Shown: positions 11,201 through 22,820 of the stretch, in pieces
Layout of the letters: every line of letters starts with the position of its first letter
Position numbering within the stretch: the first letter of the stretch is position 1
Program-made: the position numbers and the translations under genes
Assembly: GCA_951799425.1 (NCBI GenBank)
Contig: OX637395.1
Span: forward strand, 8,238,951 to 8,302,950
DNA length: 64,000 nt
Direction of reading: 5' to 3'
Source: Ilex aquifolium
Lineage: Eukaryota; Streptophyta; Magnoliopsida; Aquifoliales; Aquifoliaceae
The notes under the pieces: model-generated
Database searches by the model: none
What the model was told of the DNA's origin: nothing
What the model saw: the letters and a program-made list of their open reading frames with translations, nothing else

Positions 11201-13614
11201 AACAAATCAGTCGAAACAGAAATTTCAGCATTAAGTTCATCTATCTCTATCATAGAAGATTGTTCAAGCAAGCATGCTTCAAGTGGATCAAATAGAGAAG
11301 AATCATATACTCTGCTTGGAACAAGAGACTCAATCATGTTAACCTCATGCACATCTTCATCAACATTCCCTGGTTGTTTGCACACATGAAAAATGTTGAG
11401 CTCTAATGTCATATTCCCAAAAGTTAATTTCATTACACCATTCCTACAATTAATTAGAGCATTTGAAGTTGCTAGGAATGGTCTGCCTAAAATAACAGGA
11501 ATTTGAGCATTAGCATTTAATACAGGTTGAGTATCCAAAATTATGAAATCCACGGGAAAATAAAATTTGTCAACCTGTACTAAGACATCCTCCACCATAC
11601 CCCTCGGTATTTTTATTGATCTGTCAGCTAATTGGAGTGTAATCGAAGTGGGTTTTAACTCACCTAACCCTAATTGTTCATATACTGAATAAGGGAGCAA
11701 GTGCACACTAGCTCCAAGATCCAGTAAGGCTTGTTCAATTCTGTGATTGCCTATGACACAAGAAATGGTAGGACAACCTGGGTCTTTATACTTTGGTGGA
11801 GTGTTATGCTGTATGATGGAGGATACCTGCTCAGTTAAAAATGCCTTCTTTTGCACATTCAATTTCCTTTTGACAGTGCATAATTCTTTCAAAAACTTTG
11901 CATAAGAAGGTATTTGTTTAATGGCATCCAACAAGGGAATATTGATTTTTACCTGCTTAAAAATCTCTAACATATCATTGTGCATATGAGGCTTAGTAGA
12001 AGTAAGCAATCGATGTGGGAATGGTGCAGGAGGGACATACTTCTCAGGCTCACTGACTTCAGAAGGGTTAAGTTTATCATCACTCTCCATAGGTTTTGAA
12101 ATTTTCTCAACTTTTTGGGTTTTAGAGAGAATAGTTTTATCAATTTCTTTCCCACTACAGAGTGTGGTGATAGACTTTACCTGTTCATGCTCAGTATTAG
12201 GAGTGCCAGTGTCATTCACAAAAAAATGGCCCTGTGGATTCGGTTGTGGTTGTGCTGGGAACTTACCTTTCTCCTGATGACAAGGGTCGATAGTCAGCTT
12301 AGTGATTGCACTCCTAATATCATTTAGAGCCTGTGTGGTTTGATTAACTGTACTTCTGAGATCATCAATGACCTGAGTAGTTTGTCTATTATAATTTGTC
12401 TGACTCTGCATGAACTGTGTCAATGTTTCATCCATACTTCTCTTAGGGGGTGGGACATAAGGTGCAACATTGGAGGAATTTTGTTGAAGTGGTTGTGATG
12501 CATGATTTTCATTCCTCCAACTAAAATTGGGATGATTCTTCCACCCCGGATTGTATGTATTTGAATAAGGATTATTGTAAGGTTTTGAAAAATTGTTTGC
12601 AGCATTTGCTTGATCATGCAAAACTTCTTTTAAAACAGGCAATATTGGACACTGTTTAACTGGGTGTCCGGGAGTGTCACAAAAGCTACAAACTTCCTCA
12701 ACAGGTATTGTGTCAACCTCGTTAACCCTTTTATATTCCATGGCTTCTACCCTCTTAGCTAAGGTGGCAATCCTAGCCCCAATGTCATCTTCCTCCCTCA
12801 ACTGATACTTACCTCCACTAGATGATGATGATTGTGCAGTTTTACCCTTAGGTGGTTCCTGAGATGTAGTGTCCCAAGATTGTGCACTCTCTGCTAATTG
12901 ATCTAAATAGTCAAAAGCATCATCTGGTTCCTTATTCATAAAATCACCATTACACATCATCTCAATAAATTGACGCATATGTGGGCCTAAACCCTCATAA
13001 AAGAAACTTATCACGCGCCAGCTTTCATAACCATGATGTGGACAAGATGCAAGAAGGTCTTTAAATCTTTCCCAACTTTGATAAAAATTTTCAGACTCCT
13101 TTTGAGAAAAATTCATTATTTGTCTTTTTAAAGAGTTTGTGCGATGTGTGGGAAAAAATTTATTTAAAAACTGTTTCTGCATCTCTTGCCATGTACCTAT
13201 AGACCTAGATCTTAACGAATATAACCAAGTTTTAGCTTTTTCCTTTAATGAAAAAGGAAATAGCTTCAGCCTGATTATATCAATTGCAACATGCTGGTCA
13301 TGGAACGTAGCACATACATCCCCAAATTCTCTGATGTGCAAATATGAGTTTTCTTCACCTAAACTAAGGAATTTTGGGAGTAATTGAATCATGCCAGGTT
13401 TGAAAACAAAATTAATGGCATTCAATGGAAAAATAATGCATGAAGGTTCAGTGAGTAGTACAGGTTGTAGATATTCACGCAAAGTCCTACCCTGATTAGC
13501 ATTCAAATTATCCACATCGTTCTCATCATGATTGTTTACTCTATCAATATGGTCCTCATGTTCGGGAAGTTCATTTTGCCTATTAATGTTAGGATTAGCA
13601 GCCATTGTGTGCAC
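8217..13614 (-). pseudogene. Athila gag-pol region, broken
   Basis: In order from 13614 downward: gag with a CCHC zinc knuckle (near 12690), retropepsin-like protease (about 11,700), reverse transcriptase (about 10,900-10,300), RNase H (about 9,950-9,700), integrase zinc-binding region, integrase core and C-terminal part (about 9,600-8,217). The gag-to-RNase H portion is one open frame of 1,336 residues, while the integrase end is interrupted; about three breaks in all. The family makes a single polyprotein processed by its own protease. The element is treated as a fossil. Confidence 0.9.
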
Positions 13615-13880
13615 AGAAAAAATTAAATCAGATGAACCAAATAGATTTCCAAACAGAGTATCTAAATCTTCTCTTATTAATCATCCACTCAAATCACGAT
13701 GCCAAGAGCTCATAAAACAACTAAACAAACCAAATAAAATAGAAATCTAAATAAATAATGAAAAGTAAATAAGTTGCCAGAAAATAAGAATAAAAGAAAT
13801 TGGAACGAAGTTACCGGTTCTCCGACGAATCGCAAATACCGAAAACCTCAAAAGATGTGATGGCTTCTTGTTTTTCAATT

Positions 13881-13897
13881 CCCCGGCAACGGCGCCA
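13881..13897 (-). other. Primer-binding site of Athila element
   Basis: On the minus strand TGGCGCCGTTGCCGGGG lies six bases inside the 5' LTR. This is the tRNA-Asp-type primer site typical of Athila/Tat gypsy elements. Confidence 0.85.
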
Positions 13898-13903
13898 AAA
13901 ACT

Positions 13904-14396
13904 TGCTTCAACTTTAAAAGTGTAAACCCAAGCGTAGGTTGAGCAGAGTAATATATTCTCGGAAATCCAAGGTCGAATCCATAAGGAATTGTAACAAATA
14001 AACAATCACACGAATACTAATAAATTAAAATGAGAAAGTTTTGTTTGAAGAGTTGTTGACTGAAAACAATTGAATTTGATAATCAGCAGATCCTTAGCAC
14101 GCGTCCGGACGCGTATTCTTCTTCCGTCCGGACGCAACATCCAGTGAGTGTATTCTTCTACTGATCGCCTTTCTGCCACTCGCGTCCGGACGCGTGATCC
14201 AGTGTGTTTTCCCTTGAGCTTTGCTTCATCTTCCCATAATTTAACTCCAAAATTATGCTTTTGTTCTGCAAATTAACACAATTCAACCTTTGATAGCATA
14301 GCACCCAAACTTAGATAAACTTTTATATTTATCACACTATTATAGTTAAATAATCAATCTTTCCTAATAATAAATGTGATTATTTGGCCTTAATCA
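13904..14396 (-). repeat. Athila 5' LTR
   Basis: It shares both ends with the LTR at 3649-4711 and is followed by the CCGCC target duplication at 14397-14401. At 493 bp it is about half the length of the other LTR. Confidence 0.92.
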
Positions 14397-14401
14397 CCGC
14401 C

Positions 14402-15033
14402 CATGGGGTGGCCCTCCTGGTTTTCTCCTCCTTTATCCTCTTGATTCCGTCACTCCAACTCAAGTCCAACCCAGCTCAAGAAGACAACTCAAGTCCAACC
14501 CAGATCAGGATCCTCCTCCAAAGGAATAGGAACACGAGGGAGAAAATATCGGGATACGGACGGAGATCTATTCATACCTTAACTGTACTTACCAAAGAGA
14601 TCTATTCCTACCATGATTGTACTTACCAAAATAGTGAAAGACCTCTCACTCACGTCACCGCCTCACCGCCTTACTAAGCCTATATAATGTAAGCTCTCTC
14701 CACAAGGAGAGGGATCTGGACAACACCCTTGACGCCTCCAATACCTCACATACTTCACTACACACATTGTTCTCTCTCTTCCCCAAGAACTGTAATACTC
14801 CCGGAGTTACTCTCCCGATAATCTTGTTCATCAATAAAACACCTCCGGTCACCGCTGCCGTTCCCGAGAGTGGAGTAGGTCACCCAGACCGAACCACTAT
14901 ATATTTCTGTGTTGGTTCTATATTTACTGCTTTGCTGTTATATTGTCATTGATTGCCTGTTTACTGCTCATTGATTATACCTATTCATATTCTTGACTGT
15001 TGATCTTGCGCAATACCGATTTGTGCATCATCA
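14402..15033 (+). repeat. 5' LTR of gag-only element, second piece
   Basis: Continues the LTR interrupted at 3648 and ends in CATCATCA, as the 3' LTR does at 23705. It contains a TATA-like run (about 14684) and an AATAAA signal (about 14834). A primer-binding site (TTGGCGCTGTCTGTGGGAA, from 15035) follows directly. Confidence 0.9.
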
Positions 15034-15109
15034 GTTTGGCGCTGTCTGTGGGAACGACTAAGTGTTCTACTACCTTGCTATTCTATGGAAATCACAACCA
15101 GGTCGATGA

Positions 15110-16662
15110 GTCAGTAACCGGGAGACAATAACTCGGCCCACCGGGAGGAGGCTCCGCATCCCCTCGCACCCTCGGAACTGTCTGCTATGGCGACCCCCGT
15201 CGTCGGGCAACAGCTCTTACAGACTATGCAGCTGCTGGTGAAACAGAACCAACAGATCATCCAGTTAATGCTCTCCCAAGGGGGTGTCGCCCCTCATCCT
15301 ATAGGAGGAACACCACTCCCTCAAACAACAGAAGAGCAGCAACCCATTCCTTCTGGGCATCAGGCAGCGCCTCACTATGAGGGCCCTCGCTAGAATGCCC
15401 CGAGGCCATACCAGGGCGCACCTCGCCCAGTAGTCCCTCCTCAGCGCGCAGGGAGCTCACGTGTACCCCCTCCACACGTACTTGCGCAGGAGCACAAAGA
15501 TAGAGAAAGCCAATATGAAAACCATGATAGCTAGTACCACCATCTGGCTGAGGAGGTCCCCAATCATTGGAACGAGAAAATCATAGAGGTACAAAACCAA
15601 CTCGGTGATGCCCTCAACGTCATCAAGGCACAGGCGCCCGAAACCGTGGACTACCTGGTAAGATGCACTGATACACCCTTCATTGCTGATATAGTTAACT
15701 ATCCCCTACCCTCGAAGTTTAGGATGCCTACCATCGAGATCTTCGACGGTACCAAGGACCTCCTCGACCACCTTGACACATACAAGTCTCTCATGTAACT
15801 CCACAACGTGCCTGAGGAGATTATGTGTAGAGCTTTCTCTACCACCTTGAAGGGGTCTGCTCGCCAATGGTTTGCAAAGATCAAGCCCTCCTCCATTCAC
15901 TATTTGGCAGAACTAAATAGATCATTTGTCTCCCACTTCATTGGGGGACGCCGACATCAGAAGCCCGTGACCCACCTGCTCACCATCAAGCAGGACAGGG
16001 ATGAAAGCCTTAGAGACTACCTCGCTCGTTTCAACGAGGAGGTCCTCCAGATTGAGGATCCAGATGACAAGGTAGCCCTGACCGCCTTCATCGCCAGCCT
16101 TCGCACCTCCAGTTTCATGTTTTCTGTCCTCAAGAAGCCATCCTCCAGCATGCCCGAGCTGCTGTCAAGGGCCCAGAAGTATATGAATGATGAGGACGTC
16201 ACCAAGGCCCGTCGAGGTGAGTCCTCCCGAGGAGGGGAGAAAAGGAAGGACACCCGCGAATACAAGTGGGAGGTAGAGAACAAAAGAAATAGGACAGATA
16301 GAATCTCTATCAATGACCGTCTTGGTCCCCCACCTCTGAGAGAGCGGCAAGCTCTCACGCCACTCAATGCCTCGGTGGGGCACATCCTATTCCAGATACA
16401 GGATGACTCCAGACTCCGCTGGCCCGAAAAAATGAAGTCCGCCCCAAACCGCAGAAATCCCAAGAGGTACTGTCATTTCCACTGCGACCACGGCCATGAT
16501 ACTGACGACTGCTTTGATCTTAAAAGGAAGATCGAGGAGCTCATACAGCGTGGTCACTTGAGGCAGTACGTTGCTGGCAGAGGACAAGCCCCGCCACTTG
16601 GTCGGGACCAGGATGACAGAGAACGCCAGCAACCCCTCGGAGAAATCCAGACGATCGCCTAA
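15110..16662 (+). pseudogene. gag-like region of the non-autonomous element, broken
   Basis: Two main open stretches (15187-15393 and 15808-16662) encode a gypsy-type gag. The second has the gag core (about 15,808-16,180) and a C-terminal Cys/His cluster (YCHFHCDHGHDTDDC, near 16,470), as in plant gypsy gags. A glutamine-rich N-terminal stretch precedes it. Nothing resembling protease or RT follows. There are a small number of breaks. Confidence 0.8.
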
Positions 16663-16739
16663 GGGCTAGGAGGAGGTGACATCAACTTCACCAAGAAAGT
16701 CTTGGCCCACCTACGGGACACCGAGCACCTGAAGATTTT

Positions 16740-17009
16740 ATCTATCCTTTATTAGTTGATTTATCTTGTTATTTGTTATTTTATGAAATAAAATTCTGAG
16801 GAGATTATTGTGTCCAAAATTGTTTTGCCTTCCTAAAATTTACAAACAGCTCCCAGCAGCACAGGCGCTCAGACGAGGGGTCTCGCCCTTTCCACCTTGG
16901 GCGTCTCCAATGATGCCGCCTAGGCGATGAGTCTCGTCCCATCTCCTCAGACGCACCTCAGGCGCCCAGCTCCTCAGCGCCCTCCTCATCTCCATCTCAA
17001 TGGAATAAG
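16740..17009 (+). other. Non-coding interior of gag-only element
   Basis: After a short run past the gag stop the sequence becomes AT-rich and then GC-rich without a reading frame. No pol segment is found. Confidence 0.5.
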
Positions 17010-17405
17010 CCTCTGCTACGGCAGTCATCTCCCGAGAATATACGTAGCTCGGCCTCTACGACTCTGCTCTCGCGCAAGTAGTCACCTTATAAGCTTCTGC
17101 TACGACAGTCATCTCCCGAGACTATACGTAGTTCGGCCTCTATGACTTTGCTCTCGCGCAAGTAGTCACCTCTGCTACGGCAGCCATCTCCCGAGATTAT
17201 ACGTAGCTTGGCCTATGACTCTGCTCTCGCGCAAATAGTCACCTAGTAACCCTCTGCCACGGCAGCCATCTCCCGAGACTATACGTAGCTCATCCTATGT
17301 AGTCTGCCACGATAGCAATCCTCCGAGACTAAAAGTAGCTCGGCCTCATCTCATGCGGCCCTCCCACGGGACGTCTACAATGACTTTGCTCTCATGCAAA
17401 TAGTC
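17010..17405 (+). repeat. Tandem repeats of about 70-85 bp in the gag-only element
   Basis: Four to five diverged units share CATCTCCCGAGA followed by TACGTAGCTCGG and CTCTCGCGCAA. They lie between the gag region and the hAT insertion. Internal tandem repeats are common in non-autonomous gypsy elements. Confidence 0.8.
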
Positions 17406-17801
17406 TGTGTCTCTCTCCAGGTAATCATGTTAAATATTTTAATATTGGGATAACATTGTTTTTGCTAGGCACACTTTTGAAGCTCAGGCTGCAGTCCCCG
17501 TAGCAAGACCGCACTGGAGTCTCAACTCCTATAGTAGTACAACAGCTAGCTCTGGTACACACATGAGCCACAGTCTGGGAAAGAGTGGGGGCACCACCGG
17601 GTCCCTTCTCCCAGAAAGCAATCTAGTCATCAGACCTTAACTGAGAAGCACTTGGGGTATCAAACCTCGCCCTCTTGGGAGGAGGAGAAGACTCCACCCT
17701 AAAAGCACAGGGAGTCTCCATCATCGCCCTATCAACAGGACGCTTGTAATCAGAGACAATGTCAGCTAATGGCCAAGCACCAGAGAGGCGCCGCCCATAG
17801 C
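17406..17801 (+). other. Non-coding interior of gag-only element up to hAT insertion
   Basis: No credible frame. It ends with CCCATAGC (17794-17801), which matches CCAATAGC (21842-21849) at 7 of 8 bases and is read as the hAT target duplication. Confidence 0.5.
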
Positions 17802-18444
17802 TAGGGGTGTTCACCCTACCCGACGGGTAAGAAATATAGTCTTTCGCCTTCCTACCCGATACTTTGCGGAAGAATTTTTTCTTACCCTACCCTACCCGAT
17901 CAGGTGTAGTATTCCTACCCGACTTCCTACCCGAGTAATCGGGTAGGAAGTCGGGTAAACATTTTTGTAGCTATTAATTTTTGAATCATTTTAACAATTT
18001 AATTAAATAACATGTATCAATTTAACAACACAATAAATCAATAACACTAAAATTTAAAACAATTAAAACAACAATTATAATTGTTTTAGCCATCAATCCA
18101 CCATAATTGTTTTAGCCATCAATCCACCGTAATTGTTACAAATACAATCCACCATAATTGTTAAACAAATACAATTCACCATAATTGTTACACAAACACA
18201 ATCCACCATAATTGTTACACAAACACGAATATATTAAAATCATAACTACTTCGCATGTGGCAGTTCACCACAAATCATATAACCTACACAAAAAACAAAT
18301 CAATATTTTAGCAACTCAAACATCCACAACAATAACAAATACTCTTATAATTATTAAAAAAAATGTAAAAAAGTTAAATAGCACCTTTTTTGCTAGTGTC
18401 ATTCACCTCTCTTCACTCAAGAGAAATTGAAATTGTCTTTGCAG

Positions 18445-20586
18445 TTATTTCTGAGATAAAAAAGAGTATGAAAAAAAATTAGATACGAAGAACTCATCAA
18501 CAAATAATAAAAAAATAACAATAAAAGTATAAAAGCATGAATCTAGTTTATAGCTTTCTGAATCCTCCAAAACATCTTCAAAGTCATAAGCAATGGATGA
18601 CGATTGAAGCCAATTTTGTGCACATATGAGACCCTCAACTGTTTTGGGTGCCAGACAACTCCGAAAAGGATCTAAAATACGACCCCCAGTGCTAAAAGTC
18701 GATTCTGATGCCACTGTAGAAATGGGAATAGCTAACACATCACGAGCTATTTTGGCAAGGATTGGGAATTTAGAAGAATTAACCTTCCACAAATTCAAAA
18801 TATCAAAATTGGTGCTAACAACTTCAACATCCTACATCAAATATCGATTCAACTCTGATTTGTTGTCCACATTACCTTTCTCAGCCCTAGACTTGCGGTA
18901 TCTATTCATGAAATTTGTAGGTACTTGATCTTGAACAAACATCTCAGCCGAAGACACATTTTTCTCATGGTCAACACTTGACCCCACTCCACACCCCACA
19001 CTAAATCTAGTGTATTGTTGGCATAATCGGTCAATGACCCTTTTGATCTTTTCAACTAGTTGAAGCTTAACTACTTCATCATCAACCTTATAATTGTCAT
19101 TGAGCCAAAATTATAAAGCATCCAATTTATAACGTGGGTCAAGGACAATAGCAACAAACAACATCAAATTAATATTATCTAAATGACCCCAATACTTATC
19201 ATACTTGCTTTTCATTCTCATAGCCATGGTACTCAAAAGATAGTCATCATCTTCACAATAACCTTGCAAATGATCATACACAGTAGAAAGTTCTTGAAAA
19301 AATAAGTTAGATGTGGTATACAATGATCCAGAAATGCGCAAAGTGACCTCATAGAAAAGTTTCAAAAATTTCATAAACACACGAACAATGTCCCAATCAT
19401 CAAATGTAGGTGGCCCTAAACCACCCCCCTCACTCAATTGACTTACAAATTGCCCATCATCTTCTTGCAACAAATCAAATGCACCTTGGTACTGTTCAGC
19501 AACTTTGAGCATCAAATATGTAGAGTTCCATCTCGTTGGAACATCAAGGCAAAGAAGACCCTTTTCACCAATTTTTTGCCTCTCAACACATGACTTAAAC
19601 TTGTCAAGCCTTGAAGGAGAATACTTCACATATTTAACAGCATTTCGTACCTTCAATATTGACGTGTTCACTTCCTTCAAACCCTCCATGACAATTAGAT
19701 TCAAAATGTGTGCACAACACCTAACATGCATAAATTCATTTTCTAAGATAGTGCTCTTTCCATCCTTAGTTCGCCTCTTTAAATAATCAAGAGCACCATC
19801 ATTTGAAGTAGCATTATCCACTGTAACAGTAAATATACTATTTATCCCCCACCCAAGCATGCATGCTTCAATTTCCCTTCCAATTGTCACACCCTTATGA
19901 TTAGGAACTTTCAGAAAATTGATTATTTGTTTGTGTAACTTCCAATCTTTATCAATGAAATGTGCAGTTAAGGACATATAAGTTAAATTTTGAATAGACG
20001 TCCATGTATCAGTAGTAAGGCAAACCCTTTGACTAGATGAGACAAACATATGCTTCAATTTTTCTTTCTCCATCATAAATAATTGCACACAATCCCTCAT
20101 CACAGTGGTACGGGAAGGTATACGAAATCTAGGTTCAACAGTCCTCATCAAGTCTCTAAATCCTTCTCTTTCAACAAATCGGAACGACAATTCATCCACT
20201 ATAATCATAGTAGCAATTGCCTCCCTAATTTTCTTTTCATTGAATTTAGCAACACTAAGGTTACTACTAACACCATCTCCATCTTTTTTGAATGCACCAA
20301 TTAACTTTAATTGAGATATGTCCTTCTTATTCACACTCGCCAAATAAGATTTACAACGATCTAAATGATAAAGCAAAGATGAAGTACCTGTTTTTCTTGC
20401 ATGATAATTGTAAATCTTACTACAATGCTGACATTTAGCTTCATCTGCAGCTTCAATCTTTACAAAATGCTCCCAAACTCTAGATCATTTTTTTGTATCT
20501 TGTCCCTCACACGGAATGTCATCAATAACTTGGATGTTACTGTTAGAATCAGCTTGAGCAGATGATTGTGGAGTAATTTCATCCAT
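18445..20586 (-). pseudogene. hAT transposase with BED zinc finger, nonsense-mutated
   Basis: One continuous frame from the ATG at 20586 to the stop at 18445 (713 codons) is interrupted only by three in-frame stops: TGA at 20485-20487, TAA at 19111-19113 and TAG at 18832-18834. No frameshift is needed. Order: BED zinc finger (CQHC...HLDRC, about residues 50-75), RNase H-like catalytic core (tracts LTTDTWTS and RWNSTYLML), and a C-terminal hAT dimerisation domain (IPISTVASESTFSTGGRILD). The enzyme excises and reinserts hAT elements in the nucleus. Nonsense-only decay suggests a recent loss. Which of several possible starts was used is unsure. Confidence 0.92.
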
Positions 20587-20644
20587 AAAGAAATGATTTG
20601 TGAACAATACACATCATCCCAATAAGAAACAATATAAACTTGTC

Positions 20645-20832
20645 AAAAAATAAACAGTCCACTAAACTTGAAAGCACTAAAAAAAAGTCCACTAAACTTG
20701 CAAAAAATAGTCCACTAAAACAGTCCACTAAACTTGAAAGCACTAAAAAACAGTCCACTAAACTTGCAAAAAACAGTCCACTAAAACAATCCACTAAACT
20801 TGAAAGCACAAAAAAACAGTCCACTAAATACA
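20645..20832. repeat. Minisatellite inside hAT element
   Basis: About three units built from CAGTCCACTAAACTTG followed by AAAGCAC and A-rich spacers, just upstream of the transposase start. The unit is a little under 60 bp. It may lie in the transposase leader. Confidence 0.75.
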
Positions 20833-21841
20833 ATCCTAACATTACATGGATTTGAATGGGAGATAATAAATACAGTCAATTACAGTGGTTTGGCCCATAA
20901 AATTGGAACCTTGGCCTTTTAAATAGCACAATGGCGCAATAGAATGCACCGAGCACAAAAGCGGATTGAGACGAGGCTCAATCGAGTTAAGTTGCTTAGT
21001 CACATTGAGATTTTAAAAAATTTCAGTGACCCAATACTGAGATATCATGACTTATTGAATATGTTCTCATTGCCTTCTCAACCATCATAGCAGCAAACAT
21101 ACACACACACAGTGCTCTTTTCAATTAGAATGTCAATATCGCTATTAGGAAAAATATTAACAACCAAATGCCATCTTAACAACCAAAGAAGGAATGATGA
21201 ATAGGGGAGGGTTCCCTCCCTAAAAAAAGCCTGAAAATCCAGTAAGAATATGTAAATCCACAACAAAACTTACTCAACTTTCTTATTTATTCGAAAGAAC
21301 GATTTGCAGGTAGATCGTAGAACAGAGCAACAGGTAAACGCTAGCATACCAAAAAAATACATTCACCAGCATGTATGTGAATGACCAGATCTGTGAATGG
21401 CCAGATTTTTGCAACTCGCATCGCAAGTGATGGTCAGACCGTGAATGACCAGATCGCACAGATCTGACCAGACCAGACCAGACCAGACCACACTAGATCG
21501 CAAAGAGAGAGAGAGAGAGAGTACCTGGGCTGGGAATCGAACGATAAAGGAGGAGGAGTGGACTGTGGAGTGAGGTGTGATTTGTGAGGTGCACGAACAG
21601 GAGTAGACGATAAGACGATAGTAATTAGGGTTTTTTAGTTTATATATATATTAATTAATACGGGTATGGTAGGGTAGGAATGCAAAAATTGATGGCTATT
21701 TTGCATTCCTACCCGATTTAATCGGAAGACAAAAAACTCTTCCGCATTACTACCCGATTTTTGCGGCTAGCCGTTCAGTAGGGTAGGGTAGGGTAGGGTA
21801 GGGTAGGAAATTGCGGTCAATCGGAAATTTGAACACCCCTA

Positions 21842-22169
21842 CCAATAGCAAGACTCAAGGTGTCGCCCAAGGCGCCCTGCCAACCTCTTGGTGTCGTCCA
21901 AAACCGTCTGCAATGCTCCTGCCTCGCCTGTCAAGCTGGCGCCACCCACCAAGTCTCCCCTTACATTTGATGCCATAAAGGGGTCCACAGCAAAGAAGGC
22001 ACCACCCAGCAAGGCGCTGGCGTCGCCCATGGGAATGGGTCCTCCCATCTCGCCCAGTCTCTCATCTCAACTTCATGACCGCCTAGTGCAAGACCCTAGC
22101 CGCTAGCACATGACAGAGCGTCGCCCACACTGCCCATGGACTCCTCGCCAAAATCCCTTCTCACTTTGC
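21842..22169 (+). other. Gag-only element interior after hAT insertion
   Basis: GC-rich DNA with recurring GGCGTCGCCC-like words and no convincing gene. It resumes the interior interrupted at 17801. Confidence 0.5.
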
Positions 22170-22575
22170 ACCAAAAAAAAAAAAGAGAAGGGATCAGTAG
22201 GAGTCGGCACCCAGCCCAAGGGAAAGGAAGAAAATAAAGAAAAAAATAAGGGGGAGGAAACCAGCGCCCAAGCAGGCCAAGAAAGGAAAGAAAAAAAAAA
22301 GGAGAAAACGGCAGGAGGCGGCGCCCAAGCCAAGGGAAAAAAAAGAGGAGGAAGGCGGCGCCCAGCCGAAGGGAAAGGAAGAAAAGAAAGAAAAAAAAAA
22401 GGAGGAAGGCGGCGCCCAGCCCAAGGGAAAGGAAGAAAGGAAAGAAAAAAAAAAAAAGAGGGGAGGAGGCCAGCGCCCAAGCAGGCCAAGAAAAGAAAGA
22501 AAAAAAAAAAGAGGGGAAGAGGCCAGCGCCCAAGCAGGCCAAGAAAGGAAAGAAAAAAAAAAAAAAAAGACTTAG
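22170..22575 (+). repeat. Purine-rich tandem repeats with poly(A) cores
   Basis: About six units alternate GGCGCCCA(A)GC-type GC blocks with purine runs of A and G ending in A10-A17. Open frames appear on both strands only because the repeat lacks stops; codon content is low complexity (K/E/G on +, F/L/S on -). Confidence 0.85.
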
Positions 22576-22820
22576 TCAATGATGGTGGGCTCTGCCATTA
22601 GAACTTTTATTGGAAAGTTGTCCATAAATGTGGGGCAGAATGCTTTGGATAAAAGGCCACCAAAAAGAAAAAAAAATTCAACACTAGTAAATTCAGCCAG
22701 TCCCCGAGGACGAAGAAGTTTCGTGGAGAGCAAGGAAACGTCTATTCAAGTGAAGACGGAATACATGCCCACAACTTTTTCCTCCCACAGAAGTCAGAAG
22801 CTTGGAGCATGGGGGGCAAA

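Larger units (their letters stand above)
3649..14396 (-). mobile_element. Athila-type Ty3/gypsy element with env-like ORF
   Basis: A 10.7-kb element on the minus strand. The 5' LTR is at 13904-14396, a tRNA-Asp-type primer-binding site at 13881-13897, a gag-pol region at 8217-13614, a separate env-like ORF at 6488-7579, a purine tract at about 4712-4735 and the 3' LTR at 3649-4711. The target duplication CCGCC is perfect (3644-3648, 14397-14401). Gene order, primer site and the env-like ORF place it in the Athila lineage. The LTRs differ at about 6 of roughly 490 shared bases (1.2%), so it is young, probably under one million years. The pol region has about three breaks; gag and env-like ORFs look whole. 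Confidence 0.93.
17802..21841 (-). mobile_element. hAT DNA transposon, 4.04 kb, inactivated
   Basis: Terminal inverted repeats TAGGGGTGTTCA / TGAACACCCCTA, an 8-bp target duplication with one mismatch, a BED-finger hAT transposase on the minus strand, and subterminal arrays of CCTACCCGA and GGGTAGGGTA motifs on both sides. hAT transposases typically bind such subterminal repeats. A 1.02-kb element at 45146-46165 keeps both ends of this sequence and is probably its deletion derivative. The copy is inserted in the non-coding interior of the gag-only LTR element. Confidence 0.93.

Noticed and set aside
21776-21812. Telomere-like repeats
   Set aside because: The unit is GGGTA, not the plant TTTAGGG, and it belongs to the hAT subterminal array.
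22096-22601. Overlapping ORFs of 148-163 codons on both strands
   Set aside because: Low-complexity translation of a purine-rich tandem repeat; no domain and no codon bias.
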